NCBI RefSeq assembly: GCF_014836845.1
Contig: NZ_JACSQA010000032.1
Location: 1-39,986 of the forward strand
Source: Ureibacillus galli
Lineage (GTDB): Bacteria; Bacillota; Bacilli; Bacillales_A; Planococcaceae
Direction of reading: 5' to 3'
Length of the DNA: 39,986 nt
The translations under genes were made by a program, and so were the position numbers. The notes beneath the pieces were generated by a model. It ran no database searches. It was not told the origin of the DNA and saw only the letters and a program-made list of their open reading frames with translations. Shown here piece after piece: positions 7,212 to 15,510 of this stretch. Each line of letters starts with the position of its first letter. Positions within the stretch are counted from its first letter, which is position 1.

Positions 7212-7238
7212 AAAAAACACTCCCTATTGAGAGTGCTT
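7212..7238 (-). terminator. Terminator after the glycerophosphodiesterase lipoprotein gene
   Basis: Stem CACTC (7218-7222) with GAGTG (7231-7235), flanking A-T pairs, then a minus-strand TTTTTTATT tract. With the 7172 hairpin it makes two stacked stop signals between the lipoprotein and Tal. Confidence 0.5.
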
Positions 7239-7286
7239 AATCTTGAACATTATTAAATTAACAAGTTACTACATATTTTGTGACGT

Positions 7287-8111
7287 TTAGTAAATGTCTA
7301 AGTAATTCGTAATAACCCCATCTACGCCCCAGTCTGCTAATCTATCAGCATCGTTTTTCTGATTCACTGTGTAGGCTTGAATAGAGTAACCTGCACCCTT
7401 CAGTTTTGTAACATATTCCTCTGAGATATAGTCAAAATTAGGAACAATGTAGGTTATATATTCTTTAAGATTCCTTAATTCCTCATCTGATATTGTTGCA
7501 GTCTTAGTATACCAGAGAATTAATCCAAGCTCAGTATCAGGAGATAATTCGTGTATTCTCAAGAGGCTTTCTTTGCTAGCAGAATGTAAAGAAACTTGCC
7601 CCTTTTTATCCAAAAGACTGTACTCATTTAATAGATCAACTAACTTTTCTTCAACACCAGGGTACTTTTGCGGCGCTTTAGTTTCGATAGAATAGTTGAT
7701 ACTATTACCAAACTCTTCGAAAATTTCCTTTACTGTAGGAATTTTAGCCCCATAATATTCTTCGCTGAAATGTTGTGGATATGCTTCATTAAACCATGAC
7801 CCAGCATCAAGTTTCTTAATTTCCTCAAGAGTCATATTCTTTACTTCTCCAGATCCATTTGTTGTTCGACTAACCTCAGTATCATGGAATGCTATCAAAA
7901 CCCCATCCTTTGTCATTTGCACATCAAACTCTAAAACATCAGCCCCCATTTCTTTTGCAAGTCTAAAGGATTCCATCGTATGCTCTGGTGCATACCCACT
8001 TGCCCCGCGATGTCCAATTAAAATAATATCGCTTTTATTATTAGATGTTGTAGTTGACCCACATGCAGTCAACAATACTAAAATAGTTGAAATTACAAAT
8101 AACTTTTTCAT
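7287..8111 (-). CDS. Glycerophosphodiester phosphodiesterase lipoprotein
   Basis: 274 residues. Residues 1-17 are a lipoprotein signal with lipobox LTAC (C17), so the mature enzyme should be tethered outside the membrane. The rest is a full GDPD domain: H34-R35-G36 with E43 (HRGASGYAPEHT), E61 and D63 (LEFDVQ), H76 (AFHD), and a TNYLD end typical of the barrel. It hydrolyses glycerophosphodiesters, and possibly glycerol-phosphate teichoic acid. It lies inside the tail module, 39 bases after the GDPD tail spike, has a poor ribosome-binding site and its own terminator. A lipoprotein is not a virion part, so it looks like a conversion gene acquired here, perhaps to alter the receptor of the lysogen. 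Confidence 0.88.
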   Translation of the reverse strand: MKKLFVISTILVLLTACGSTTTSNNKSDIILIGHRGASGYAPEHTMESFRLAKEMGADVLEFDVQMTKDGVLIAFHDTEVSRTTNGSGEVKNMTLEEIKKLDAGSWFNEAYPQHFSEEYYGAKIPTVKEIFEEFGNSINYSIETKAPQKYPGVEEKLVDLLNEYSLLDKKGQVSLHSASKESLLRIHELSPDTELGLILWYTKTATISDEELRNLKEYITYIVPNFDYISEEYVTKLKGAGYSIQAYTVNQKNDADRLADWGVDGVITNYLDIY

Positions 8112-8150
8112 ACTACGATTTTATCACTTCATGGGGATAATAGTAATAAA

Positions 8151-9788
8151 TTACGAAATATTAATGTCATTAAACAGAATTCCTGATACCCTTCTTCCTA
8201 AATGTAAATATCCATTTCTAAATGTATTATCTACAGCAGTAAAGGAATGGCCCGTGTCAGTTCTAGTAACAGTTATATTTGTATTCGAGACGTCTACTTT
8301 AATTGCCGCTGTTTGTCCTTCAATCAAGGTAGTAGTTGCAACCTCTTTAATTAAAGTCGTTATTCCATTAACTCTTTTATATAATTGAAGATTTCCATTT
8401 TCTCTAAGAAGAAGGTTATATCCCCCTCTTAAAGTTGAACTTGAGTGATCTATATAGATATCGTCTTGTGTACAAAATACAAATGCTCCCCAATAAGTAG
8501 GGTGTACCGATTTATACAACGTCATTTTTGCTGTCAAGGAAAAATTTGTTGGCAATTCTCCTGCCCACCCCTGTAATGTGAAATCGTTAAAATAATCTAC
8601 TTCATCCGTTTCAATCCAACCGAACTTATCAGCTAAGACAAATCCCCCCCTACGACCTCCTGATAAAGTGTTTGCATCTCTAGGTGTAGGAATCATCCCA
8701 TGGCTGTATACTTGTTCACCAAACGGGTCCATCGACAGAGAGGGGGACTTACCTTGTACGTATAAAGGGTCGTCAGTAAAGAATCCCGATACACCTATAT
8801 TTAAGAAGTGGTCACGCTCATATCTTCTGTTTACTGTGTAAACAATCACTTTTAACCCTGCACCAATACAATTTTGGATATATGCTTCTGATACGGTTGT
8901 AGAAACACCGACATACTCTACACCTGCATTGACAATTTCAAAAGGATCTAAGCTTTCCGTAGCAAGCAATCTTGGGATACCTTCTCCTTCTATGTTTCTT
9001 AAATCCGGAAGGCTAAAAGAAGTCACCATGGCATATTCTTCTAACCGATATTTTTTAAGGGTATCTACTATTTTTTGACTAGACTTCGTATCTTTCGATT
9101 CGATAATGTAGATTGCATTGTTACCAAATCGATTTAGCACATCCTCTAAAAGGGGACAGTTTACGTTACTCCACCCTGGTAAAATATCAACAACTGCATT
9201 CTTGAATCCCATTGTCGAAAAATTATAAACGTATCCTGACTTGTTGGTCGTACGCTGCATTGTACTATCATGTATAACTCCTAGTGTCCCGTCTGCTAAT
9301 TGTTGCACGTCTAATTCTATAATATTTAACCCCATGGACAAACAACCCTCGTAAGCTTCTAATGTGTTTTCAGGGAAAATATTAGATCCACCTCTATGAG
9401 CGATATAAAGTGGTTCCTGCAAATCTAGAAATTTTGTACGTTCAATTTTTTTGTTAATAACTTTAATTTCTTGTTCTCTTTCTATAATTTTCGAAGCAAG
9501 CTCATTATGTTCTGAGTCCAACCGTTGTTTTAAAGTTGGAAAAGTGGTTGTCGAACCTGTGTCATTAGTACTAACTCTTGCTTGTGCTGCTTCCACACTA
9601 CTATCACCATTAATGACAATTGTATCTAATTGGGTTTGAGTGTCATTTGCTTGCTCCAAAGCTTCTACCGCTTTATTTTTAGCTTCTGTTGAATTTATTT
9701 CTGCATTATTTGCTTGTTGAATAGCTTTATTTATTTTATCTGTACCTTCACGTAAACTATCAGTATATTTAATAAGTTCTACTGCCAT
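8151..9788 (-). CDS. Tail spike / receptor-binding protein with glycerophosphodiesterase domain
   Basis: Start at the ATG at 9788 (545 residues), preceded by GAGGTGAAG; the longer frame overlaps Dit. Residues 1-120 form coiled coil and an adaptor segment (ARVSTNDTGSTTTFPTLKQRLD), the type found at the N-termini of Firmicute tail fibres. Residues about 126-343 are a GDPD barrel with H131-R132-G133, E139 (FPENT), E158 and D160 (IIELDV) and H173 (VIHD), so the active site looks intact. Residues 355-545 are beta-rich, with many Thr/Asn/Tyr residues, and probably form a lectin-like jelly roll. Such enzymes on phage tails are thought to cut glycerol-phosphate teichoic acids during adsorption. Transcribed after Dit. 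Confidence 0.85.
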   Translation of the reverse strand: MAVELIKYTDSLREGTDKINKAIQQANNAEINSTEAKNKAVEALEQANDTQTQLDTIVINGDSSVEAAQARVSTNDTGSTTTFPTLKQRLDSEHNELASKIIEREQEIKVINKKIERTKFLDLQEPLYIAHRGGSNIFPENTLEAYEGCLSMGLNIIELDVQQLADGTLGVIHDSTMQRTTNKSGYVYNFSTMGFKNAVVDILPGWSNVNCPLLEDVLNRFGNNAIYIIESKDTKSSQKIVDTLKKYRLEEYAMVTSFSLPDLRNIEGEGIPRLLATESLDPFEIVNAGVEYVGVSTTVSEAYIQNCIGAGLKVIVYTVNRRYERDHFLNIGVSGFFTDDPLYVQGKSPSLSMDPFGEQVYSHGMIPTPRDANTLSGGRRGGFVLADKFGWIETDEVDYFNDFTLQGWAGELPTNFSLTAKMTLYKSVHPTYWGAFVFCTQDDIYIDHSSSTLRGGYNLLLRENGNLQLYKRVNGITTLIKEVATTTLIEGQTAAIKVDVSNTNITVTRTDTGHSFTAVDNTFRNGYLHLGRRVSGILFNDINIS

Positions 9789-9807
9789 TGTAACTTCACC
9801 TCGCCAA

Positions 9808-10629
9808 TTAAGAAAAGCGGTCCCTAAACTCAACGCTAAACGCTAAGTTCAAACCGCTTCCCTCCACATTTATGTTGTTGTCTCCATTCGAAAGGTACAT
9901 ATCTAACCAATCACCTTTTATTAAGTCTAAACCTAAATTGCCATTTTTAGTGACTGTGTAATCTTCTAGATCAATTAACCAATTTGCATTTGTAAAAGTA
10001 CCAAGTGTCATAGTTTTACCGCCCCAAGATAGCTTTACATTCGTTCCAGAACCACTCAATTTAATTAACGGTCGCAAATTATCGCCCGTTACTGTGACAA
10101 CTGTTGAACTGTTTGATGTAAATGTTTTAGCACCGCTACCATTGTTACCAAATAGGTAATCAGCAGTAAATGTTATATCTTGGCTTCCCCACACTACCTC
10201 GTCATTTCTGGCTACTGAAAGAGCATATCCTTCATAACACATTAAAGGTAAAGTGAAATGTCCTGCACTTGAATAAATACGGTCAATATCCACTCTCCCT
10301 ACTACTCGGACGTTGTAGTACTTATCCTTCTCATAGCCGAATTGAAGCTTAAAGGTTCGAGGTTTACCAAATCCATCTAACAATAATTTCTTAACCATTC
10401 GAACATAACCCTGAAGTCTGAATGGATCCGTTTGTTCAATAAAAAACGGTAAGTCGAATGGTATTGGCTCTAAATCCGCACCATAATCATACTCACCGTT
10501 TACTCCATCAATTATGGAAGTTTTATCTCTAGTACCAGGAATTATCGGATTACTATGTTCGGTCAAAAAGATAAGACCTAATGAACGAACATCTACTCCA
10601 TCAAAAAACACTGTATGTTCTGGTTTCAT
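9808..10629 (-). CDS. dit: Distal tail protein (Dit)
   Basis: 273 residues. The N-terminal part (VFFDGVDVRSLGLIF, RDKTSIIDGVNGEYDYGADLEP) and the following LDGFGKPRTFKLQFG and YYNVRVVGRVD strands match the siphovirus Dit N-terminal ring domain; residues about 150-273 form the galectin-like C-terminal domain. Dit makes the hexameric hub that joins the tail tube to the tip proteins. It lies directly after the tape measure gene, the usual order. Confidence 0.9.
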   Translation of the reverse strand: MKPEHTVFFDGVDVRSLGLIFLTEHSNPIIPGTRDKTSIIDGVNGEYDYGADLEPIPFDLPFFIEQTDPFRLQGYVRMVKKLLLDGFGKPRTFKLQFGYEKDKYYNVRVVGRVDIDRIYSSAGHFTLPLMCYEGYALSVARNDEVVWGSQDITFTADYLFGNNGSGAKTFTSNSSTVVTVTGDNLRPLIKLSGSGTNVKLSWGGKTMTLGTFTNANWLIDLEDYTVTKNGNLGLDLIKGDWLDMYLSNGDNNINVEGSGLNLAFSVEFRDRFS

Positions 10630-10635
10630 TTAGTC

Positions 10636-12864
10636 TCATCTCCTTAATGATTTTTGTTGTAATCGGAATAATTCTTGAGCAACTTTATTTATATCTGCTT
10701 CTTCACGAATAATGAAAGTGCCTGAAATATTTACTCCACCCATAGCAATACCACTTAAATCCGGTACGAATCTTTGTATGCTTTCCACAGGAGAGGATGC
10801 AGCAGTAATCGATTTTTGAGCACTACTTGCTAATGATCCATACACATCACCTACTGCGCTATATAATCTTCTGCTTGTATCTTCAATACCGTTAATATAT
10901 CCTTCATTCGTAAATTCACCCATCTCAAAAAACACTCTAGATGGTGAGTGAATGCCTAATAAACTTTTTGCAAAGTCTATAGCACTGCCAATAGTATCTT
11001 CAATGATGTCGATAACAAAGTCTTTCATGCTACCGATACCGTTAATTAACCCTTGAATAATGTTTTTACCGATAGAACTTAAATCGATTCCATCAAAGAA
11101 ACTAGTTACATAACCCCAAATTTCCTTTATTTTCGAGAAGACATCATTCATTTTTTCAGCTACCGAATTAACGATAGATTGGAATTTACCGCTAATAGTT
11201 GTCCATATACTTACAGCTGTTGTCGTAATGAAACTTTTAATGCTGTTCCAAATACTCGATATCGTACCTTTGATGGCGTTGAAAACGGTTGTTACTGTAG
11301 TTTTAATGCCTGTCCAAACTGCTGATAAGTAAGATTTTATTCCATTCCAAATAGTTGTCGCCGTTGTTACTATTGCTGCCCATAGTGTGGAAAAATAAAT
11401 TTTTATTCCTTCCCATGCGGTTACTAAAGTTGTTGTTATTGTTGTCCACAATCCTGTAAAGAAAGTAGCAATTGCGTTCCAAACCGTTTCTGCTGTAAGT
11501 TTTATACCTTCCCACAAAACACTTAACCAAGTTGAAACAGTATCCCAGTTCTGCCACAATAGTACCCCTATAGCAATTAGTGCTGTTATTGCAGCAATCG
11601 CTATAGCTACAGGCGCTGCAATTGCACCAATACTTACACCTAGTAGACCTGCTATTGAAGCTAACGCTGTGAATATGGGGGCTAATACCATTACAGCGGC
11701 TGTTACTGCAGCAATTGCACCTGCAACTACTGCTAAGGTAGACATCAACTCTGGATTTTCATTAGCCCATTCTATAATTTTGGTAATCATGTCAGTAACT
11801 AAAGTGATTAAAGGCGTAAGAACTATTGCTAAGTCAGCTAGTGCCATTTGCATTTCTAAAGTGGCTTTTGCATTATCTGTTACTTCAGGATTCAATTCTT
11901 GATACTTTGCTGATACTTCAGCCAACCCTAATTTAGACATTTGTTCTAAGATGTAATTGGCACCTTCACCCTTTTTTTTAGCTTTTTCTAACCCTTTATT
12001 GAACTTATCTAAATCGACTCCACTACGTTCTAACAATTCAGCAAAAGGACCAATTGCTGCACCAGAAGCAAAAGTCTCTTGAATACCATCTGCAATACCC
12101 TCAGTTTTTAACGTGTCACTAAATTTAATTGCAGCACCGTTAACATTGTCTATTACTTTAGATAATTGTTCGTCTGTGAATCCACTCGCTAATAAATTTG
12201 ATATTGTCTCTACTGCTGAATCTGTCTCACCGCTAACTTCTGCAATTCGTCTAAAAGATTCTTCCACAATACCTAAATCTCGACCTGCCATTTCAGCATT
12301 GGTTTTCAATCGTGCTAAATCCGTATTTAATTCACCAGAACCAAATACTATAGCTCCAACTCCCGCTGTTCCTACTGCACCAGCACTTTTTAATGCATCA
12401 GCTGTATCTTTAGCTGCCTGTTTTGCAGCAGTTCCTATTTCCTTTAAGGAGGCTTTCATTTTATCGATACCGCTTGTGTCAGCTTTCACTTCAATTTTAA
12501 CTTTTGTTGATTCCGCTTGAGACTTGAAGGCTTTTAATTTACCTTCAGTAGCAATAATTTCTCGTTGAAACTTGCGATAAGCTTCTTCTCCAATTTCACC
12601 GTTCTTAAATTGCTGTTCTACTTGTGTTTGTGCTTGTTTTAGTGCGTCTAAACGGGAAGAAGTATTGTCTACAGCTTTACTTAACAATTGTTGTTTTTGG
12701 GCTAGTAATTCTACATTTGAAGGGTCAAATTTAAGTAAGCGATCAACTTGTTTCAATTCGTTTTGAACCGATTTTGTTTCAGTATCAACTTTTTTGAGGG
12801 CTTTTGTAAGTCCGGATGAATCTCCTTCTAATTCAATTGTGATACCTTTTATATTTTTTGCCAT
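10636..12864 (-). CDS. Tape measure protein
   Basis: Start at the ATG at 12864 (742 residues) after GGTAGGTGAGAAG. Residues 1-140 are coiled coil with the MAKNIKGITIELEGD...LKKVD opening common in this family. Residues about 370-450 carry several hydrophobic helices (LAVVAGAIAAVTAAVMVLAPIF). Residues about 455-590 contain degenerate Trp-rich repeats of the form WxxIxxxxxxxW. The C-terminal part includes LLGIHSPSRVFFEMG, seen in many Firmicute tape measures. The length predicts a tail near 110 nm at 0.15 nm per residue. It sets tail length and helps DNA entry. Confidence 0.93.
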   Translation of the reverse strand: MAKNIKGITIELEGDSSGLTKALKKVDTETKSVQNELKQVDRLLKFDPSNVELLAQKQQLLSKAVDNTSSRLDALKQAQTQVEQQFKNGEIGEEAYRKFQREIIATEGKLKAFKSQAESTKVKIEVKADTSGIDKMKASLKEIGTAAKQAAKDTADALKSAGAVGTAGVGAIVFGSGELNTDLARLKTNAEMAGRDLGIVEESFRRIAEVSGETDSAVETISNLLASGFTDEQLSKVIDNVNGAAIKFSDTLKTEGIADGIQETFASGAAIGPFAELLERSGVDLDKFNKGLEKAKKKGEGANYILEQMSKLGLAEVSAKYQELNPEVTDNAKATLEMQMALADLAIVLTPLITLVTDMITKIIEWANENPELMSTLAVVAGAIAAVTAAVMVLAPIFTALASIAGLLGVSIGAIAAPVAIAIAAITALIAIGVLLWQNWDTVSTWLSVLWEGIKLTAETVWNAIATFFTGLWTTITTTLVTAWEGIKIYFSTLWAAIVTTATTIWNGIKSYLSAVWTGIKTTVTTVFNAIKGTISSIWNSIKSFITTTAVSIWTTISGKFQSIVNSVAEKMNDVFSKIKEIWGYVTSFFDGIDLSSIGKNIIQGLINGIGSMKDFVIDIIEDTIGSAIDFAKSLLGIHSPSRVFFEMGEFTNEGYINGIEDTSRRLYSAVGDVYGSLASSAQKSITAASSPVESIQRFVPDLSGIAMGGVNISGTFIIREEADINKVAQELFRLQQKSLRR

Positions 12865-12882
12865 CTTCTCACCTACCTTTAG

Positions 12883-12917
12883 GCAAAATAAAAGCACCTA
12901 CCAAAACAGTAAGTGCT
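12883..12917 (-). terminator. Intergenic terminator-like hairpin before the tape measure gene
   Basis: Minus-strand stem AGCACTTAC/GTAGGTGCT (12893-12917), loop of 7, then TTTTATTTTG. It overlaps the stop of the frameshifted gpGT product, and could hold tape measure mRNA below the chaperone level. Confidence 0.6.
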
Positions 12918-13469
12918 AAAATTTGTCGAAATCTTCTTGTGTAGCCTTTCGAACTTTCTTCTTATCAGGATTTTTCATATCCAAATATTCATCAATATAA
13001 TCAAGGACCATTCCAATAGTCATTGTTTCTAAATCTTCGTGGGCCAATTTGCATTCATGGCATAAAACAAGGTACGTCTCAGTATTAATTGATTCATTAC
13101 TTGACGTACCTTCATTTTTTATTTTTTTTTAGTTGAAATCGACGCATAAAGTAAATCATTAATTTGTGGAAGGATATCCACGATTGGGAATGAATCGAAG
13201 GAATCCAACCAAGTTAATGGATCTTTAATTTCTGGATTTGCAGTTTTAGCAAGTGTCCAAGCGATATCATAAAACATATCGAAATTGACTTTTCGAACAA
13301 TTTCTAACTTTTCTTGTTCAGACATTTTTTCAAAATCAACGTTTATTACACCCATACTTAATAAATCATTAAAGAAATCTCTTTGAAATTGCATTTTATA
13401 CCGCTTAGGTACTGCCCCACTTGATTTAAAAGTGACTTGTTTACCATCTATTTCTATTGTTTTTTCCAT
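12916..13469 (-). CDS. gpGT-like tail chaperone fusion by -1 frameshift
   Basis: At the end of gpG the ribosome meets nine A residues (minus strand of 13122-13130). Slipping back one base avoids the TAA at 13119-13121 and opens a frame that runs to the TAG at 12916-12918. This adds about 70 residues, starting IKNEGTSS and including LVLCHECKLAHEDLETMT and IGMVLDYIDEYLDM, which look like a real protein and fill the gap before the tape measure gene. The gpG/gpGT pair chaperones the tape measure during tail assembly in long-tailed phages. The extension has no start or ribosome-binding site of its own. Confidence 0.8.
13119..13469 (-). CDS. gpG-like tail assembly chaperone
   Basis: 116 residues, ending ASISTKKK at the frameshift site. 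Compact, helical, with a strand-rich start (KTIEIDGKQVTFKSSGAVPKRYK). Size, place between the major tail protein and the tape measure, and the poly-A slip site identify it as the shorter product of the G/GT pair. Expected to be made in excess over the fusion. Confidence 0.85.
   Translation of the reverse strand: MEKTIEIDGKQVTFKSSGAVPKRYKMQFQRDFFNDLLSMGVINVDFEKMSEQEKLEIVRKVNFDMFYDIAWTLAKTANPEIKDPLTWLDSFDSFPIVDILPQINDLLYASISTKKK
13122..13130 (-). other. Programmed -1 frameshift site (nine A)
   Basis: The minus strand reads ACT AAA AAA AAA TAA in frame 0. The A tract lets both tRNA-Lys re-pair after a one-base backward slip. The hairpin that follows lies too far downstream to be an obvious stimulator. 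Confidence 0.75.
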
Positions 13470-13472
13470 TAA

Positions 13473-14159
13473 TTACGCCCCCGCTACCACAGTCTTTTTA
13501 TAAACAGTTTTAAACCAATTGTTATAAATATCTGCAGTTGTAGTTGATGTAGTTTTTGTTTTAACCATTAATTTGCCGCCAATTTCAATTGGAGAAGCTG
13601 TTAATGTTAATTCGTTCGGTGTAATTTCTGTACTATCTGTCTTTGTATTCCCGTTAATACTTGGACGATTTGCAGTACAGTTGTAAAGAACATGTCGTGT
13701 TGCTTTTACATCACCTTCAAATTGGAATAATAAAGCAAATGGCTTACCTTGTGAATCTGCAACTTCATTAATTACTCCATCGACTTCATCAAATTCTTCT
13801 CCTAATGCATCGATTGCAAATTGTTGAGGAATAGTTGCAATACTTAAAGTTGCATCGTAACCTTGATTGCTTTTAGTTACATAGTAAATCATGTTATCAG
13901 CATAAAAAGAAGTTGATTCCCCTAATGGATCTCCTGTTAATGTTACTGCCCCTGGAATTGGAATTGGAGTCTCAAATACTGGTTCTCCATCTGTCATTGT
14001 GTATGGTGCATAATGAACATTGGATAAACCAAACTCAACTTTATTTTCAGCAAAGAATTGAATATCTAGTTCCATAATTGGCTTCCAATGGAAAGGGATA
14101 ACTACTTTGTCTTTTGATACGCTTTGAGTAATTTTGTTATCATTTAATACGTTATACAT
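13473..14159 (-). CDS. Major tail protein, with apparent cleavable N-terminal segment
   Basis: Start at ATG 14159 (228 residues), with GGAG nine bases upstream. An internal ATG about 28 codons later also has a GGAAG. Residues 39-228 match the tube protein of HK97-type siphophages (ENKVEFGLSNVHYAPYTMTDG, TLTGDPLGESTSFYADN, YTVTKSNQGYDATLSIATIP). Just before it is MELDIQFFAE, which resembles the LQFFA motif that the host protease Prp cuts in ribosomal protein L27 and in some staphylococcal phage structural proteins. Maturation of this tube protein at FFA is therefore likely but inferred. It polymerises as the tail tube. Confidence 0.88.
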   Translation of the reverse strand: MYNVLNDNKITQSVSKDKVVIPFHWKPIMELDIQFFAENKVEFGLSNVHYAPYTMTDGEPVFETPIPIPGAVTLTGDPLGESTSFYADNMIYYVTKSNQGYDATLSIATIPQQFAIDALGEEFDEVDGVINEVADSQGKPFALLFQFEGDVKATRHVLYNCTANRPSINGNTKTDSTEITPNELTLTASPIEIGGKLMVKTKTTSTTTADIYNNWFKTVYKKTVVAGA

Positions 14160-14177
14160 ACTTTCACACTCCATTTT

Positions 14178-14534
14178 TTAGATTAATGTTATTGAAAAAG
14201 TGCATTGAAAAACTCCCTCATTCTCCACAAACACTTCTGTGTAAGACCAAGGGAGTTCATTTTCAGTTAGTAGATTTTTAATTTGTTTTTCGATAGATAA
14301 GGATTTGGTTTTTACATATAACTCAATATCCACATTCACACTTTCGTGAATCGGTTTATTACCTGCTGCAAAAGTATTAGAATCAGTGACTAAATAACAA
14401 ATAAACGGTGGCGAAGGCATCGGATTTTCAACAGTTGGGATAAAATGTGAGTAAGCGATTGGGATTGGTTCCTCCACACCATTTACAACTCTTTTAATAG
14501 CTTTTAATAATTGTACTAATTCGGGTAGTGTCAT
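14178..14534 (-). CDS. Probable tail terminator / tail completion protein
   Basis: 118 residues. Opens with a helix (TLPELVQLLKAIKRVV), then PIAYSHFI, a central PPFICYLVTDSNTFAAGNKPI, and INVELYVKTKS-like strands ending CTFSITLI. This alpha/beta order and the position between the gp10-like protein and the major tail protein fit the tail terminator that caps the tube. Overlaps the next upstream gene by 4 bases. Confidence 0.7.
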   Translation of the reverse strand: MTLPELVQLLKAIKRVVNGVEEPIPIAYSHFIPTVENPMPSPPFICYLVTDSNTFAAGNKPIHESVNVDIELYVKTKSLSIEKQIKNLLTENELPWSYTEVFVENEGVFQCTFSITLI

Positions 14535-14893
14535 CCCTTAATCGCCTCCTCTACACCTTTCACAAACTCATTAATCATTTCCTTTTCAACTGGTGCGATA
14601 TGGGGTTGACCTGGTACACGTCCGCCATTAACTTTGGCATAGCCTTTTTCTAGTAGGTGTGTTAATTGATAAATCTTGTTATTTACAACCCATGCTTTTT
14701 TGACTTTAGTTGCTCTCCAGCTTTTTGCATATTCTCCAGTATCTTTTGGACTTCGTAGCCTAAGTTTTTTTACGCCTTCTTTGGCAACTGTTTCTGCTAC
14801 CTTCTCCACTTCTTCACCTACGCCATTTGCATATTCAGAAAGTGTTTTATTAATTTCCTTTACAAGATCATCAATCTTAATTGCCACCGACAC
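14531..14893 (-). CDS. HK97 gp10-like head-tail / tail completion protein
   Basis: 120 residues. RLRSPKDTGEYAKSWRATK followed by LTHLLEKGYAKVNGGRVPGQPHIAPVEKE is the hallmark of the HK97 gp10 family (also called Ne1 or gp17-like). These proteins act in the head-tail joint. Overlaps the head closure gene by 17 bases and the tail terminator gene by 4. Confidence 0.88.
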   Translation of the reverse strand: MSVAIKIDDLVKEINKTLSEYANGVGEEVEKVAETVAKEGVKKLRLRSPKDTGEYAKSWRATKVKKAWVVNNKIYQLTHLLEKGYAKVNGGRVPGQPHIAPVEKEMINEFVKGVEEAIKG

Positions 14894-15233
14894 GCACCTC
14901 GCAGTAAAGTTCTATGTAGCCATCGTTTCTAACGAATGTACGGTAAATGTTGTATTTAATTCGGTTGTATTCTAGCTTGGTTTCGCCATCGTATTCGTCA
15001 TAATCAATTACAAATACTTTTTCTGCTTTCAATCCATTTGCCATAGTTACACTGAATTCTTGTTGTCCAATGTTCAACGGGCTACAATAAACAAGTTCTG
15101 GGAGTTCCGTTTCAATCGGTTGCATCAAATCATCATAAATAATTGTTGTGGAAATTAAAAAGCACACATCGTCTAAAGATATGTGCTGATTATTTCCTAT
15201 TGATTGTTTAAGGCTCGGCATCTGTGGAAGCAC
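14877..15233 (-). CDS. Head closure / head-tail adaptor protein
   Basis: Up to 118 residues. The core TTIIYDDLMQPIETELPELVYCS...EKVFVIDYDEYDGETKLEYNRIKYNIYRTF...YIELYCEVRV is the beta-barrel of SPP1 gp16-type head closure proteins. The start is uncertain: GTG at 15233 lies inside the preceding gene, and a hairpin with a T run (15155-15187) falls within the first 30 codons. A later start near the barrel is possible. Works with the gp6-like connector below the portal. Confidence 0.78.
   Translation of the reverse strand: MLPQMPSLKQSIGNNQHISLDDVCFLISTTIIYDDLMQPIETELPELVYCSPLNIGQQEFSVTMANGLKAEKVFVIDYDEYDGETKLEYNRIKYNIYRTFVRNDGYIELYCEVRVGGN
15155..15187 (-). terminator. Terminator-like hairpin inside the head closure reading frame
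   Basis: AGCACATATC pairs with GATGTGTGCT (15161-15170 with 15178-15187; 9 of 10 pairs) and TTTTTAATTTC follows on the minus strand. If active it would attenuate everything downstream. Confidence 0.4.
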
Positions 15234-15510
15234 CTGCCTTTTGAATCACACGATTATTAATCCGAAATCTTAAGTTGCGTGACAAACCTATATCTTCCTG
15301 TCGTTTACGATATAACCATGCTGCATAATCAACAATCAGTTGCATGTCCTCCACAGTTGTAGAAGTGGATGAAAAACCAACGCCCATTTTAGTTAATTCC
15401 ATTTCTGAGTTCTTGATTAAATTGGTAAACAAGGTATCACGCAAATTATGCGTAATACCCAAATCCAATTTAAAAAGTGATAAACAAGTCGCGAGTGTTT
15501 CTTCGCTCAT
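15208..15510 (-). CDS. gp6-like head-tail connector
   Basis: 100 residues, helical. FKLDLGITHNLRDTLFTNLIKNSEMELTKMG and MQLIVDYAAWLYRKR are typical of the HK97 gp6 / SPP1 gp15 connector family (Phage_gp6). It docks as a ring under the portal. Start ATG overlaps the preceding stop as TAATG. Confidence 0.88.
   Translation of the reverse strand: MSEETLATCLSLFKLDLGITHNLRDTLFTNLIKNSEMELTKMGVGFSSTSTTVEDMQLIVDYAAWLYRKRQEDIGLSRNLRFRINNRVIQKAGASTDAEP

Noticed and set aside
7152-7220. N-terminal extension of Tal beginning MFFIYMPF
   Set aside because: The segment translates a terminator-like hairpin region. A good ribosome-binding site and ATG at 7151 start the known family domain.
11669-12520. Plus-strand ORFs opposite the tape measure gene
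   Set aside because: They are composition shadows of an Ala/Ile/Thr-rich minus-strand gene, with no ribosome-binding sites or recognisable domains.
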